DNA from: DASRIA01 sp963768885 | GTDB taxonomy: Bacteria > Actinomycetota > Thermoleophilia > Solirubrobacterales > JBBDJG01 | NCBI GenBank assembly: GCA_963768885.1 | Contig: CAVYJN010000007.1 | Location: forward strand, 248,001 to 312,000 | Direction of reading: 5' to 3' | Length of the DNA stretch: 64,000 nucleotides | Shown: positions 28,061 to 36,711 of the stretch, piece after piece | Position numbering within the stretch: position 1 is the stretch's first letter | Layout: the number at the start of each line of letters is the position of its first letter | Made by a program: the position numbers and the translations under genes | The notes under the pieces: model-generated | Database searches by the model: none | What the model saw: the letters and a program-made list of their open reading frames with translations, nothing else | What the model was told of the DNA's origin: nothing

Positions 28061-28134
28061 TGCCCCCGGCAGGATTCGAACCTGCGACCCGCTGCTTAGA
28101 AGGCAGCCGCTCTGTCCGGCTGAGCTACGGGGGC
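28061..28134 (-). tRNA. tRNA-Arg (anticodon TCT)
   Basis: The minus strand reads as a full cloverleaf: acceptor GCCCCCG/CGGGGGC with discriminator A, D-arm TAGCTCAGCCGGACAGAGC, anticodon loop CTTCTAA within stems CTGC/GCAG, and T-arm GGTTCGAATCC. Anticodon TCT reads the rare Arg codons AGA and AGG. CCA is not encoded. Confidence 0.95.
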
Positions 28135-28168
28135 CTCGGAGCGAAGGCTAGCGCCGGGTGACGCCGGT

Positions 28169-28579
28169 TCAGCCTTGGCGGTCGGGCCCGGCGCGCTCGA
28201 TCGTGAGCCGTAGCAGCACCCTGCGCTCGCGCTCCATGCGGGCGCGGTAGTCGTCCCAGTCGGGGTTCTCGCCGGGGAACCGCTCGTAGTAGTCGATCAG
28301 GAGGTCCATCGCCTCGGGCAGCGACACGACCTCGGCCGTGCCCTCGACGTACACCCATGGCCCGAAGAACTTGTCGGTGAACGCGCACAGCTGCGCCCAG
28401 GGGTCGCGCCGCAGGTTCTTCGTCTTGATCGCGGTCTCGCGGCTGCTGATGATCGCGCGGCCCTCGGCGTCGATCGTCGCGATCACGGGGCTCTGCTGGA
28501 CGCCGCCGTCGGAGCGACGGGTGGCGAGCACGCCCCGATGGTTCTCGCGGAGGAAGTCGCGGGCGGCGTCGAGGTCCAT
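28169..28579 (-). CDS. PPOX-class (probable F420-dependent) flavin/deazaflavin enzyme
   Basis: This 136-residue split-barrel protein of the pyridoxamine-phosphate-oxidase superfamily has GVLATRRSDGGVQQSPV, IISSRETAIKTKNLRRDP and FGPWVYVEGTAEVV. The layout matches actinobacterial TIGR03618-type F420-binding reductases, whose substrates are mostly unknown. TAACCT (28592-28587 on the minus strand) lies 7 nt before the ATG at 28579 with no ribosome site, so it is probably leaderless. The tRNA-Arg gene lies just downstream and tRNA-Pro diverges upstream. Confidence 0.85.
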   Translation of the reverse strand: MDLDAARDFLRENHRGVLATRRSDGGVQQSPVIATIDAEGRAIISSRETAIKTKNLRRDPWAQLCAFTDKFFGPWVYVEGTAEVVSLPEAMDLLIDYYERFPGENPDWDDYRARMERERRVLLRLTIERAGPDRQG

Positions 28580-28615
28580 CGGGTTCAGGTTATCGGCCGC
28601 TTAAACTTGCCTGAT

Positions 28616-28689
28616 CGGGGCGTGGCGCAGCCTGGTAGCGCGCCGCCTTTGGGTGGCGGAGGCCCCCGGTTCGAATCCGGGCGCCCCGA
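28616..28689 (+). tRNA. tRNA-Pro (anticodon TGG)
   Basis: The cloverleaf has acceptor CGGGGCG/CGCCCCG with discriminator A, a D-arm GGCGCAGCCTGGTAGCGC, anticodon loop TTTGGGT and a T-arm CCCGGTTCGAATCCGGG. CCA is not encoded. Confidence 0.95.
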
Positions 28690-28869
28690 CTTGGCGCAGA
28701 GCAAGGGACGAATGGCCGGTTGAACCCGCCGGGAGTGTCCTTAGCATCGGCTCACGTCGTCCGGATGGCGATCCCCGAGTCGACACTGCGCCGACTCGCG
28801 GTCCGCCGCTCAGCTGCCCTCGGCGGCCGCTGCACCCTCCTCGGCGCCGGACGGGGCTCTCGATCTGCG

Positions 28870-29336
28870 GGTGACGGCCGGGCCTGCAACGAGTCGAACG
28901 GCAACTTCACGATCACCGACCTACGCATGGGACGCCGACGACGTGCTGCAGCGGTTCGGCGCCACGTTCGAGCAGCACTGCGAGGGACGGCCGGAGGCGC
29001 TCACCGGCGCGCTCGACTACCGGTTGCCGAACGGCGACGTGACGCCGCCCGCGAGCGTCACGAATCTTCAGGCGCAGCCGATCGAGCAACACGGCAACCG
29101 TCTCCTGGACGAACCCGACGGATCCCGACTACCTGGGCACGATCGTGCGATGGGTCTACGGCACGACGCCGCCGGGCGGCCCACACAGCGGTCAGCTACT
29201 GCACGCGGGCACGGGGACCAGGCGGCAGATGGCGGCCTCGATCGTGCGCCACGTATCGGTCGCGGCGTTCGCGGTCGACCTCGCGGGGAACGTCAGCCCG
29301 ATCGCGACGGCCACCGGGGACGCTCCGGCCGGCTGA
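28870..29336 (+). pseudogene. Fragment of a secreted protein with a fibronectin-III-like domain
   Basis: Pieces in different frames read as one chain: ACNESNGNFTITDLR, then YAWDADDVLQRFGATFEQHC and GRPEALTGALDYRLPNGD, VTPPASVTNLQAQ, then TATVSWTNPTDPDYLGTIVR and FAVDLAGNVSP to a stop at 29336. The first part resembles a domain found in actinobacterial secreted proteins (FEQHCEG motif), and the last part has the WTNPTDPDY...D..GN pattern of fibronectin type III modules. No signal peptide or full-length frame is present, so it is a truncated or broken gene. The 180 nt before it (28690-28869) hold no recognisable gene. Confidence 0.5.
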
Positions 29337-29353
29337 CCTCAGCCCGCGCGAGG

Positions 29354-30919
29354 CTACGCGGCGAGCTGCTCTTTGGCCGGCACCGCCGACTCCGCGCGCG
29401 AGAACTCCATGGCCTCGTCCTCGAGCGAGCCGTGCCCGAGCATCAGCTTGTCGCGCGCATAGTTCTGGTGCAGCCGCCACGGCACCCTGCCACCCTGCCG
29501 CGGGAGCTCGTCGATCGAGCGCAGCACGTAGCCCGACGTGAGGTCCAGCAGCGGCTCGGTGGGCAACGTCGGATCCGGAGCGCGCGGCGTGCAGACGCGG
29601 TAGCCGCGCCCTTCCATGTGGCGGAGCAGACGGCACACGTAGCGCGCCACGAGATCGGCCTTGAGCGTCCACGAGGCGTTCGTGTAGCCCACCGTGTACG
29701 CGAAGTTCGGCACGCCGCAGAGCATCATGCCCTTGTAGGTCACCGCCTCGGGAAGCTTGATCTCGCGGTCGTCGACGGCAATCTCCATACCGCCCAGCAT
29801 CAGCATGTTGAGCCCCGTGGCCGTCACGATCACGTCCGCCTCCACCTCGGCGCCCGACGCGAGTCGCACGCCCTTCTCGGTGAAGCTCTCGACGTGGTCG
29901 GTGACGATCGACGCGTCCCCGCGGCGGATCGCCTCGAAGAGGTCGCCGTCGGGCACGAGGCAGACGCGCTGGTCCCACGGGTCGTAGCGCGGCTTGAAGT
30001 GCGTGTCGACGTCGTAGCCCGCGGGCAGGTGGCGCTCGACGCCCCTCCGGATCAGTCTCTTGACGAACCCGGGCGCGCGCCGGCTGAGCTTGTAGAAGCC
30101 CGTCGTGAGGAGCACGTTCTTCCAGCGCACCAGGAAGTAGGCCACGCTCGCGGGAAGCCGGCGGCGCAGGAAGTCCGCAATCGGGTCCTGCCCAGGGAGC
30201 GACACGACATAGCTCGGCGAGCGCTGCACCATCGTCACGTGCGCCGCGCGCGCGGCCATCGCCGGCACGAGCGTCACCGCGGTGGCGCCGCTCCCGATCA
30301 CGACCACGCGCTTGCCCGCGTAGTCGAGGTCCTCGGGCCAGTGCTGCGGGTGGACGATCCGTCCCCGGAAGCGCTCGGTCCCGCGGAACTCCGGGCTGTA
30401 GCCCTGGTCGTAGCGGTAATAGCCCGAGTTGACGTAGAGGAAGTCGCAGGTGATGCGCACGGTCTCACGAGTGTCGGTGCGCTCGGCCGTCACGGTCCAG
30501 CGCGCGTCGGCGCTCGACCACTCGGCGCGCACGACGCGATGGTGGAAGCGGATGTGGCGGTCGATGCCGTGATCGCGCGCGGCGTCGCGGATGTAGCTCA
30601 GGATCGCGGGGCCGTCGGCGATCGCCTTCGCGTCCTCCCACGGGCGGAACGAGTAGCCCAGGGTGAACATGTCGGAGTCCGAGCGGATCCCCGGGTAGCG
30701 GAAGAGGTCCCAGGTGCCGCCGATCGCGTCGCGCGCCTCGAGGATCGCGAAGCTCTTGCCGGGCGACTCGGACCGCAGGTGGCACGCGGCCCCGATCCCG
30801 GAGAGGCCGGCGCCGACGATCAGGACGTCGACGTGCTCGCGCGGGCGCTCGGGGAGACGCGCTGCGGGCGCGGCCGGAGTCGCCGGGTCTCTGGTCGCGA
30901 GTGACGTCGCGGGATCCAT
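29354..30919 (-). CDS. ethA: EthA-like Baeyer-Villiger flavin monooxygenase
   Basis: This 521-residue FAD/NADPH monooxygenase has the FAD motif VLIVGAGLSGIGAACHL, the Baeyer-Villiger fingerprint FRGRIVHPQHW (FxGxxxHxxxW), and the NADPH motif VVVIGSGATAVTLVPA. It closely resembles Mycobacterium EthA, which converts ketones to esters and activates thioamides by S-oxidation. The layout repeats that of mycobacteria: a divergent EthR-type gene lies 80 nt away. The natural substrate is unknown; ketones made by the propane-type monooxygenase are one possibility, stated as inference. A GATAAT -10 lies 12 nt before the ATG. Confidence 0.88.
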   Translation of the reverse strand: MDPATSLATRDPATPAAPAARLPERPREHVDVLIVGAGLSGIGAACHLRSESPGKSFAILEARDAIGGTWDLFRYPGIRSDSDMFTLGYSFRPWEDAKAIADGPAILSYIRDAARDHGIDRHIRFHHRVVRAEWSSADARWTVTAERTDTRETVRITCDFLYVNSGYYRYDQGYSPEFRGTERFRGRIVHPQHWPEDLDYAGKRVVVIGSGATAVTLVPAMAARAAHVTMVQRSPSYVVSLPGQDPIADFLRRRLPASVAYFLVRWKNVLLTTGFYKLSRRAPGFVKRLIRRGVERHLPAGYDVDTHFKPRYDPWDQRVCLVPDGDLFEAIRRGDASIVTDHVESFTEKGVRLASGAEVEADVIVTATGLNMLMLGGMEIAVDDREIKLPEAVTYKGMMLCGVPNFAYTVGYTNASWTLKADLVARYVCRLLRHMEGRGYRVCTPRAPDPTLPTEPLLDLTSGYVLRSIDELPRQGGRVPWRLHQNYARDKLMLGHGSLEDEAMEFSRAESAVPAKEQLAA

Positions 30920-30999
30920 CTCTCGGGCGAGATTATCAACACTGCGTCGACACGGTAAACGTGATGTTGATCACACTCGACGCGTTGTAAGATGGGCCG
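30920..30999. promoter_or_regulatory. Divergent ethA/ethR promoter and operator region
   Basis: Within 80 nt there is a perfect inverted repeat GTGAT-GTTG-ATCAC (30961-30974), flanked by GTCGAC and CTCGAC half-sites (about 30947-30952 and 30976-30981). On the plus strand TAAGAT (30988-30993) lies 6 nt before the ethR ATG; on the minus strand GATAAT precedes ethA with TTTACC 16 nt upstream. The long, multi-element layout resembles the extended operator bound cooperatively by mycobacterial EthR. Confidence 0.6.
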
Positions 31000-31650
31000 A
31001 TGGCCTCGTCTGCCACCGAATCTCTCCCGGCGCGCGGCCGGCGCGCTCGGCGCACCACCGGGGACGATCGCGAGCACGCAATCCTCGCGACCGCCGAGCG
31101 GCTCCTCGGGGAGCGCTCCCTGCACGAGATCTCGGTCGACGACCTCGCGCGCGGAGCGGGAATCTCGCGGCCGACCTTCTATTTCTACTTCCCGTCCAAG
31201 GAGGCCGTCCTGCTGACCCTGCTCGACCGCATGGTCGAGGAGGCCCGCGGGAACAGCGGCGAAGCGCTCGAGCGCTTTCCCGAGGACCCGCCGCGCTGGC
31301 TGCGGCAGGCGATCACGTCCATCTTCGAGACCTTCCGCTCGCACCGGGCCGTGGCGCTGGCCGCCGCCGACGCACGCTCCACCAGCGCCGACGTGCGTGA
31401 GCTGTGGGCCCGCGTGATGGAGGTCTTCGTGCAGGAGACGACCGCCGCGATCGAAGCCGTTCGCGCGAACGGCTCCGCGCCCGACGACGTCCCCGCGCGG
31501 GACCTCGCGGTCGCGCTCAACCTCATGAACGAGCGGGTCCTGCACGCGACCTTTGCCGGTCACGCGCCCGCGGTCGACGAGGAGCACGTCGTCGACACGC
31601 TCTTCGCCGTGTGGCTGGGAGCGATCTACGGCTCGCACGCCCGCGGTTAG
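31000..31650 (+). CDS. ethR: EthR-like TetR-family repressor
   Basis: The 216-residue protein is strikingly close to mycobacterial EthR: RGRRARRTTGDDRE at the N-terminus, then the helix-turn-helix ISVDDLARGAGISRPTFYFY, FPSKEAVLLTLLDRMV, and a C-terminal ALNLMNERVLHATFAG. EthR is a dimeric repressor of ethA released by hydrophobic ligands. The start ATG follows TAAGAT by 6 nt without a ribosome site, so the mRNA is probably leaderless. Its operator overlaps its own promoter, so autoregulation is likely. Also related to the regulator at 3679. Confidence 0.92.
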   Translation: MASSATESLPARGRRARRTTGDDREHAILATAERLLGERSLHEISVDDLARGAGISRPTFYFYFPSKEAVLLTLLDRMVEEARGNSGEALERFPEDPPRWLRQAITSIFETFRSHRAVALAAADARSTSADVRELWARVMEVFVQETTAAIEAVRANGSAPDDVPARDLAVALNLMNERVLHATFAGHAPAVDEEHVVDTLFAVWLGAIYGSHARG

Positions 31651-31661
31651 GATCCCGCGCC

Positions 31662-32648
31662 ATGCGCGCACTGCAGATCGCCGAGGAGTCGGGACCCGAC
31701 GCGCTGCGGCTCGTCGAGGTCCCCGAGCCCGAGGCGAGCCACATGCTGACCCCGGGCGAGGGCGTCGTCGTGGACGTGAAGGCGGCGGCCGTCTCGTTTC
31801 CCGACGTGCTCCAGAGCCGCGGCCTGTACCAGTACAGGCCCGAGATGCCGTTCGTGCCGGGCGCCGAGGTCGCCGGGCTCGTGCGCGCGGCGCCCACGGG
31901 GTCGGGCATCGCCGCCGGCGACCGCGTCGCGGCGTTCGTGGGGCTCGGCGGCATGGCGGAGGTCGCCGTCGCGCCCGCGTTCATGACCCTCCCTCTCCAC
32001 GAGTCGCTCGACTTCGCGCAGGGCGCGGCGCTGATCCTCAACTACCACACCGCCTACTTCGCGCTGAAGCTGCGCGGCCGGCTCGCCGCGGGCGAGCGCG
32101 TGCTCGTCCACGGCGCCGCGGGCGGCGTCGGCACCGCCGCGATCCAGGTCGCGAAGGGGCTGGGCGCGAGCACGATCGCCGTCGTGTCGAGCGACGAGAA
32201 GGAGCGCGTGGCGCGCGAGGCCGGTGCCGACGACGTGGTGCGCTCGGACGGGCCGTGGCGCGAGCAGGTCGTCGAGCGCACGGGCGGAGTCGACGTCGTG
32301 GTCGACCCCGTCGGCGGAGACCGCTTCACGGACAGCCTGCGCTCGCTGCGCGAGGGCGGCCGCGTCGTGGTGGTCGGCTTCACCGGCGGATCGATCCCCG
32401 AGGTCAAGGTCAACCGCCTGCTGCTGCGCAACACCGAGGTGGTCGGCGCGGGCTGGGGCGCCTACGCGATGGCGCGGCCCGACCTGAACCGCGAGATCGG
32501 CGAGGCGCTCGACGCGATGATCGAGGCCGGGATCGTCCGCCCGGTCGTCGGGCAGCGGTTCCCGCTGGCGCGCGGTGCCGACGCGATGCGCGTGATCGAC
32601 GAGCGGCGCGCGACCGGCAAGGTCGTGCTCGACGTCCCGGGCGACTGA
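31662..32648 (+). CDS. Zinc-free MDR oxidoreductase (NADPH:quinone reductase-like)
   Basis: The 328-residue medium-chain dehydrogenase/reductase has VPGAEVAGLV near residue 67, the NADPH motif VLVHGAAGGVGTAAIQVAKGLG and VVDPVGGDRF. No structural-zinc Cys lobe is present, so it belongs to the quinone oxidoreductase/enoyl reductase branch and not to zinc alcohol dehydrogenases. It begins 11 nt after the ethR stop. TAGGAT 8 nt before its ATG may give it its own leaderless start. It may act on ketones or enones related to the monooxygenase; that is inference. Confidence 0.85.
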   Translation: MRALQIAEESGPDALRLVEVPEPEASHMLTPGEGVVVDVKAAAVSFPDVLQSRGLYQYRPEMPFVPGAEVAGLVRAAPTGSGIAAGDRVAAFVGLGGMAEVAVAPAFMTLPLHESLDFAQGAALILNYHTAYFALKLRGRLAAGERVLVHGAAGGVGTAAIQVAKGLGASTIAVVSSDEKERVAREAGADDVVRSDGPWREQVVERTGGVDVVVDPVGGDRFTDSLRSLREGGRVVVVGFTGGSIPEVKVNRLLLRNTEVVGAGWGAYAMARPDLNREIGEALDAMIEAGIVRPVVGQRFPLARGADAMRVIDERRATGKVVLDVPGD

Positions 32649-32677
32649 CGCGGGCCACGCGGTAACCTGCGCGGCCG

Positions 32678-33928
32678 ATGGCCGACGTCCAGCCCCTGCG
32701 CGCGATCCACTACGACCTCGCGACGGCCGGCCCGCTCGACCGCGTCTCCGCTCCGCCGTATGACGTGATCGACGCGGAGCTGCGCCGCGAGCTTGCCTCG
32801 CGCAGCCCGCACAACGTCGTCGAGATCGACCTTCCCGACGGCGAGGACCCCTACCGCCGCGCGGGCGAGCTGTTCGAGCGCTGGCAGATGGACGGCATCC
32901 TCACGCGCGACGCCGAGCCCGCGCTGTGGGCGATGACGCAGAGCTATCGCGGCCCCGACGGCGCCGAGCGCGTGCGGCACGGGCTCTTCTGCCGCGTGCG
33001 CATCACCGATTACGGGCCCGGCCTGATCCGCCCCCACGAGCGCACGCATCCCGCGGCCAAGGAGGACCGCCTCCAGCTGATGCGCGCCACGCGCGCCAAC
33101 CTCTCCCCCATCTTCTCCCTGTACGACGATCCGAGCGGCGCGGCATGGTCGGCGCTCGAGCCCGGCACGAGCGCGCCTCCGTGGGGCGAGGTCACCGACG
33201 ACGACGGAACGGTGCACCGGCTGTGGAGGATCGCCGACGCGGGCGCGATCGAGGGCGTGCAGGCCGCGCTCGCGGACGCCGAGCTGCTGATCGCCGACGG
33301 GCACCACCGCTACGAGACCGCCCGCACCTACGCGGAGGAGGTCGGCGGCGAGGGCGATCACCGCTACGTGCTGATGTGCCTGGTGTCGATGTCGGACCCC
33401 GGCCTCACCGTGTTCCCCACGCACCGCGTCGTGGGCCGCCTCGCCGACGAGCGCCGCACGCGCCTCGAGCAGGAGCTGCAGCGCGACTTCGAGGTCGACG
33501 AGGTCGACGCCGGGTCGGTCGTTCCGCAGGGCGGCAACGGCGGCCCCCCGACGTACGGATATCTCGACAGGTCCGGGCGCTCGCTGCGCCTGAAGCTCGG
33601 CTCGCCCGAGCCCGTGGAGCGGGCGCTCGGCGACCATGCACCGAGCTATCGCAGCCTCGACACCGCCGTGCTCGAGAAGCTGGTGCTCGAGGACGCGCTC
33701 GGCCTCACCGAGGAGGACATCTCCCACCAGCACGGCCTCGCCTACGCGCGCGACCTCGACCAGGCGCGCGCGCTGCTCGACAGCGGCGAGTACGAGCTCG
33801 CGTTCCTGCTGCGCCCGACGCCGATCGAGCAGGTGCAGGCCGTGGCGCAGGACGGCGAGACGATGCCGCCCAAGTCGACGTACTTCTACCCGAAGCTATT
33901 GAGCGGGCTGCTCTTCAACCCCTTGTAG
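32678..33928 (+). CDS. DUF1015 family protein
   Basis: This 416-residue protein matches DUF1015 along its length: VQPLRAIHYDLATAGPLDRVSAPPYDVID at the start (shown in part), GHHRYETARTYAEE in the middle, and FLLRPTPIEQVQAVAQDGE with MPPKSTYFYPKLLSGL at the end. The family is widespread, sits in assorted operons and has no firmly proven biochemical role. TAACCT lies 9 nt before the ATG. It is followed by a strong hairpin. Confidence 0.9.
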   Translation: MADVQPLRAIHYDLATAGPLDRVSAPPYDVIDAELRRELASRSPHNVVEIDLPDGEDPYRRAGELFERWQMDGILTRDAEPALWAMTQSYRGPDGAERVRHGLFCRVRITDYGPGLIRPHERTHPAAKEDRLQLMRATRANLSPIFSLYDDPSGAAWSALEPGTSAPPWGEVTDDDGTVHRLWRIADAGAIEGVQAALADAELLIADGHHRYETARTYAEEVGGEGDHRYVLMCLVSMSDPGLTVFPTHRVVGRLADERRTRLEQELQRDFEVDEVDAGSVVPQGGNGGPPTYGYLDRSGRSLRLKLGSPEPVERALGDHAPSYRSLDTAVLEKLVLEDALGLTEEDISHQHGLAYARDLDQARALLDSGEYELAFLLRPTPIEQVQAVAQDGETMPPKSTYFYPKLLSGLLFNPL

Positions 33929-33938
33929 GACGGAGCTC

Positions 33939-33966
33939 CCGGATTTCGCGGCTAAGCGAAATCCGG
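33939..33966. terminator. Perfect 11-bp hairpin with GGCTAA loop
   Basis: CCGGATTTCGC (33939-33949) and GCGAAATCCGG (33956-33966) pair perfectly around the loop GGCTAA. It lies between the convergent DUF1015 and LLM-SCP2 genes and can act as a terminator for both strands. A near-identical hairpin with the same loop is at 39460-39485. Confidence 0.75.
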
Positions 33967-33967
33967 C

Positions 33968-35716
33968 TTACACGAGGGAGTCCGCGCCGAGCATCTCGCC
34001 CAGGCGGGCGGCCGCCTCGAAGTCGCCGCTGACCTCGAGGTCGCCCTCCATCATCGCCTTCGCGGGATGCAGCTCCTGTGAGGCGATGCGGGCGAACGTC
34101 GGCACCGAGGTCTTGAAGGTGACGACGGGGTCCCGCGCACGACCGGGCTCGGTCACGGCGCGCGCGCCGTCCTCGATCCGCAGGATCCACTCGCGTGCGC
34201 CGTCGCGGCCGGAGAGCACGTACTGCACCTCGCCCGAGAACCCGTCGGCCTTCTCCGGCACGAACGCGTATTCCATGCCCTTGAACAGCAGGCGCATCCC
34301 GGCCTTGGACCCGAGGACCCGTTCGAGCTGCTCGTCGGAGCGGCTCTTCACGTACCGGCCGAACGCGGACTCGCCCATGCGCTGCAGGCGGGTGACGACC
34401 GGGTGCGGAGCCCGCCGCACGCCGTCGCCCGCTCCGTTCGCCGCCGGCGCGGCTGCGCGTTCGGTCCACGGCTCGCCGCGGGGCGTGATCACGTAGCCGG
34501 GGTCCGCCGGCCGCACCGGGGCGCGCCGCGCGAGCGCGCGCTCGCACGCATCCGCGAGGCGCTCACGCTTGGCGGCCTCTCCGGACTCCCGCCCGTCTGT
34601 GAACTTCGGCAGCACCTTCTTGCCGAAGAGCTCGAGCGACTCGCAGATGTGCTCGTGCTTGTTCGGGCCGGCCTGCTGGACGAAGATCACCTGGTCGACG
34701 CCTGCCTGGCGGTAGCGCTCGACCAGCTCGACCACCTGGTCCGGCGTGCCGATCGCGCCCCGCAGCGAGCCGAGCCCCTGCTGGAGGATCTTCACGCCGA
34801 GCGGGCCCTCGTCGGCGTTCACGATCTCCCGCGCGAAGCCGTACTCCGCGCGCTTGGCCTGGAACTCCTCCCAGATGTTCGTCGTGCCCGGGCGATGGTC
34901 CCCGAACACGTAGTAGTGCGCGAGCGAGAAGCCGAAGAAGTGCGCGCCGTCGATGCCGCGCTCGATCGCCTTGGCCTCGTCCTTGTGCAACATCATCGGG
35001 AGCACCACCGCGAAGTTCGGGTTCACGGCGAAGCCCGCGGGCACGCACTCGTCGGACTGGATCAGGCCGTAGTACTCGTCGACCCACTCCTTCGCCTCCT
35101 CGGGCTCGATGAACGCGAACGTGAGCGCGCCGATGCCGCGCCGGGCCGCCATCAGGATCGTCTCGCGGCGGCTGCACGCGACCCACAGCGGCGGGTGCGG
35201 GCGCTGCTTGGGCTTCGGCAAGACCGACCTCGGGGGCATCGAGAAGAAGCGCCCGTCGTAGCCCTGGAAGGGGTCCTCCGCGAACATCCGCGTGATCGCG
35301 TCGAGCGACTCCTCCCACATCGCGCGCTTGGAGTCGCGGTCGACGCCGAATCCACCCAGCTCGACCTGCGAGCTCGACTCGCCGGTCCCGAACTCGACGC
35401 GGCCGCCCGAGATCAGGTCGAGCGTCGCGACGCGCTCGGCGACGCGCGCCGGGTGGTTGAAGCCGGGTGGGATCTGGACGATGCCGTGGCCGAGCCTGAT
35501 GTTCTTCGTCCGCTGGCTCGCGGCGGCGAGGAAGACCTCGGGCGCGCTCGAGTGCGAGTACTCCTCGAGGAAGTGGTGCTCGACCTCCCAGACGTAGTCG
35601 ATCCCGACCTTGTCGGCGAGCTCCACCTGCTCGAGCGCGTCGTTCAGGAGCTTCTCCTCGGCGTCCTCGGCCCACGGCCGCGGCATCTGGTGCTCGTAGA
35701 AGATCCCGAACCTCAT
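33968..35716 (-). CDS. LLM flavin-dependent oxidoreductase fused to an SCP2 domain
   Basis: The 582-residue product has two parts. Residues 1 to about 385 form a luciferase-like (LLM) TIM barrel: MRFGIFYEHQMPRPW, RLGHGIVQIPPGFNHPARVAE, LDLISGGRVEFGTGES and PPLWVACSRRETI. Residues about 465-582 form an SCP2 sterol-carrier domain (LLFKGMEYAFVPEKADGFSG, HPAKAMMEGDLEVSGDFEAA). A Pro/Ala-rich linker joins them. LLM enzymes use FMN or F420; SCP2 binds lipids, so the fusion suggests oxidation of a hydrophobic molecule held by the carrier. TAGGGT lies 7 nt before the ATG. The LLM half is nearest to alkanal-monooxygenase-like proteins. Confidence 0.87.
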   Translation of the reverse strand: MRFGIFYEHQMPRPWAEDAEEKLLNDALEQVELADKVGIDYVWEVEHHFLEEYSHSSAPEVFLAAASQRTKNIRLGHGIVQIPPGFNHPARVAERVATLDLISGGRVEFGTGESSSQVELGGFGVDRDSKRAMWEESLDAITRMFAEDPFQGYDGRFFSMPPRSVLPKPKQRPHPPLWVACSRRETILMAARRGIGALTFAFIEPEEAKEWVDEYYGLIQSDECVPAGFAVNPNFAVVLPMMLHKDEAKAIERGIDGAHFFGFSLAHYYVFGDHRPGTTNIWEEFQAKRAEYGFAREIVNADEGPLGVKILQQGLGSLRGAIGTPDQVVELVERYRQAGVDQVIFVQQAGPNKHEHICESLELFGKKVLPKFTDGRESGEAAKRERLADACERALARRAPVRPADPGYVITPRGEPWTERAAAPAANGAGDGVRRAPHPVVTRLQRMGESAFGRYVKSRSDEQLERVLGSKAGMRLLFKGMEYAFVPEKADGFSGEVQYVLSGRDGAREWILRIEDGARAVTEPGRARDPVVTFKTSVPTFARIASQELHPAKAMMEGDLEVSGDFEAAARLGEMLGADSLV

Positions 35717-35750
35717 CGCCGGAACCCTACTCTTGTACGCTCAGGCAGCG

Positions 35751-36324
35751 GTGAAGATCTACACCCGCAAAGGGGACGACGGGACCACGTCGCTTTGGTA
35801 CGGAGGGCGTGTCCCGAAGAGCGACGCGCGCACCGAGGCCTACGGGTCGCTCGACGAAGCGTGCTCGGCGCTCGGCGTCGCACGCTCCCTCGCGGCGGAC
35901 GCAGCCCTGCGCCGCCGACCTGCTGCGCCTCCAGCACGACCTCTTCGTGGCAGGGGCCGAGCTGGCCACCGCGCCCGAGGCGCGCGGGCGGCTCGAGGCC
36001 GGCGTGAGCCGCCTCGACGCCGGCATGGTGCCCTGGCTGGAGGATGCGATCGACCGCTACATGGACCAGGTCGACCTGCCACCGAAGTTCGTGATCCCGG
36101 GCGGCACCCAGCTGTCGGCGCACCTCGACGTCGCGCGCGCCGTGCTGCGCCGCGCCGAGCGGCGGATCGTCGCGCTCGCCGCGGCCGAGGACCTCGGCGA
36201 CTCCGTGGTCCTCGCGTTCGTGAACCGCGCGTCCGACCTGCTCTTCGCGATGGCACGCTTTGCCGACGTCCCCGAGCCGCAGTTGTTCGAGGGCCGCGAC
36301 AAGTCCTCGGCGGGGGCGAAGTGA
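35751..36324 (+). CDS. PduO-type cob(I)alamin adenosyltransferase, frameshifted as sequenced
   Basis: The start VKIYTRKGDDGTTSLWYGG is the ATP-binding signature of PduO-type adenosyltransferases, which make adenosylcobalamin. The frame breaks near 35911, where GCCCTGC should read GCCTGC. It resumes as CAADLLRLQHDLFVAGAELA, VIPGGTQLSAHLDVARAVLR, RRAERRIVAL and FVNRASDLLFAMARF. Corrected length is about 190 residues, normal for the family. The GTG at 35751 follows TACGCT by 9 nt. It overlaps the next gene by GTGA. Confidence 0.87.
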
Positions 36325-36711
36325 GGGTCAGTGCACGGCGTCGCAAGGGCTACGCGCACAGCCTCACCGCCGAGCACCACACGCTGATCGCCGACGAGCC
36401 GCCCGACGTGGGCGGTTCCGACACCGGGCCGCGCCCGACGCAGCTGCTCGCGCTGAGCCTCGCCTCGTGCACCGCGGTCACGGTCGAGATGTACGCCGAC
36501 CGCAAGCAGTGGGACGTCGGCGAACTCCAGGTCGACGTCGACTACGAGCTCGATCCGAAGGGCACCTCGCGCTTCGACGTGGTCCTGCGGCTGTCCGGCG
36601 ACCTCGACGACGAGCAGGTCGAGCGGCTCAGGACGATCGCCGCGCAAGTGCCCGGTCCACCGGGTCCTCTGCGGCGACGTCGAGATCGAGGACCGTGTCG
36701 AGCGGGTCTGA
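36321..36711 (+). CDS. OsmC-family protein, frameshifted near its C-terminus
   Basis: The protein reads VRVSARRRKGYAHSLTAE, then PRPTQLLALSLASCTAVTVEMYA, which contains the first redox Cys. A one-base insertion near 36646 (CAAG for CAG) hides the second Cys motif, which reappears as CPVHRVLCGDVEIED. With both Cys it would be an OsmC/Ohr-like thiol peroxidase or related protein of about 130 residues. The GTG overlaps the cobalamin adenosyltransferase stop and the aldehyde dehydrogenase start lies 17 nt inside its end, so the three form an operon. Confidence 0.82.

Noticed and set aside
26309..28099. A long plus-strand frame opposite the NHL-repeat protein
   Set aside because: The plus-strand frame is an antisense shadow of the tandem repeats and lacks recognisable domains or a signal peptide.
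28720..29541. A plus-strand frame of 273 codons through the fibronectin-like fragment
   Set aside because: Its translation is Arg/Ala-rich low complexity; the conserved pieces lie in the other frames, so it is a shadow of a broken gene.
35740..35751. Cobalamin riboswitch before the cobalamin adenosyltransferase gene
   Set aside because: Only 34 nt separate the divergent genes and no B12-box is visible; a promoter with TACGCT fits the space.
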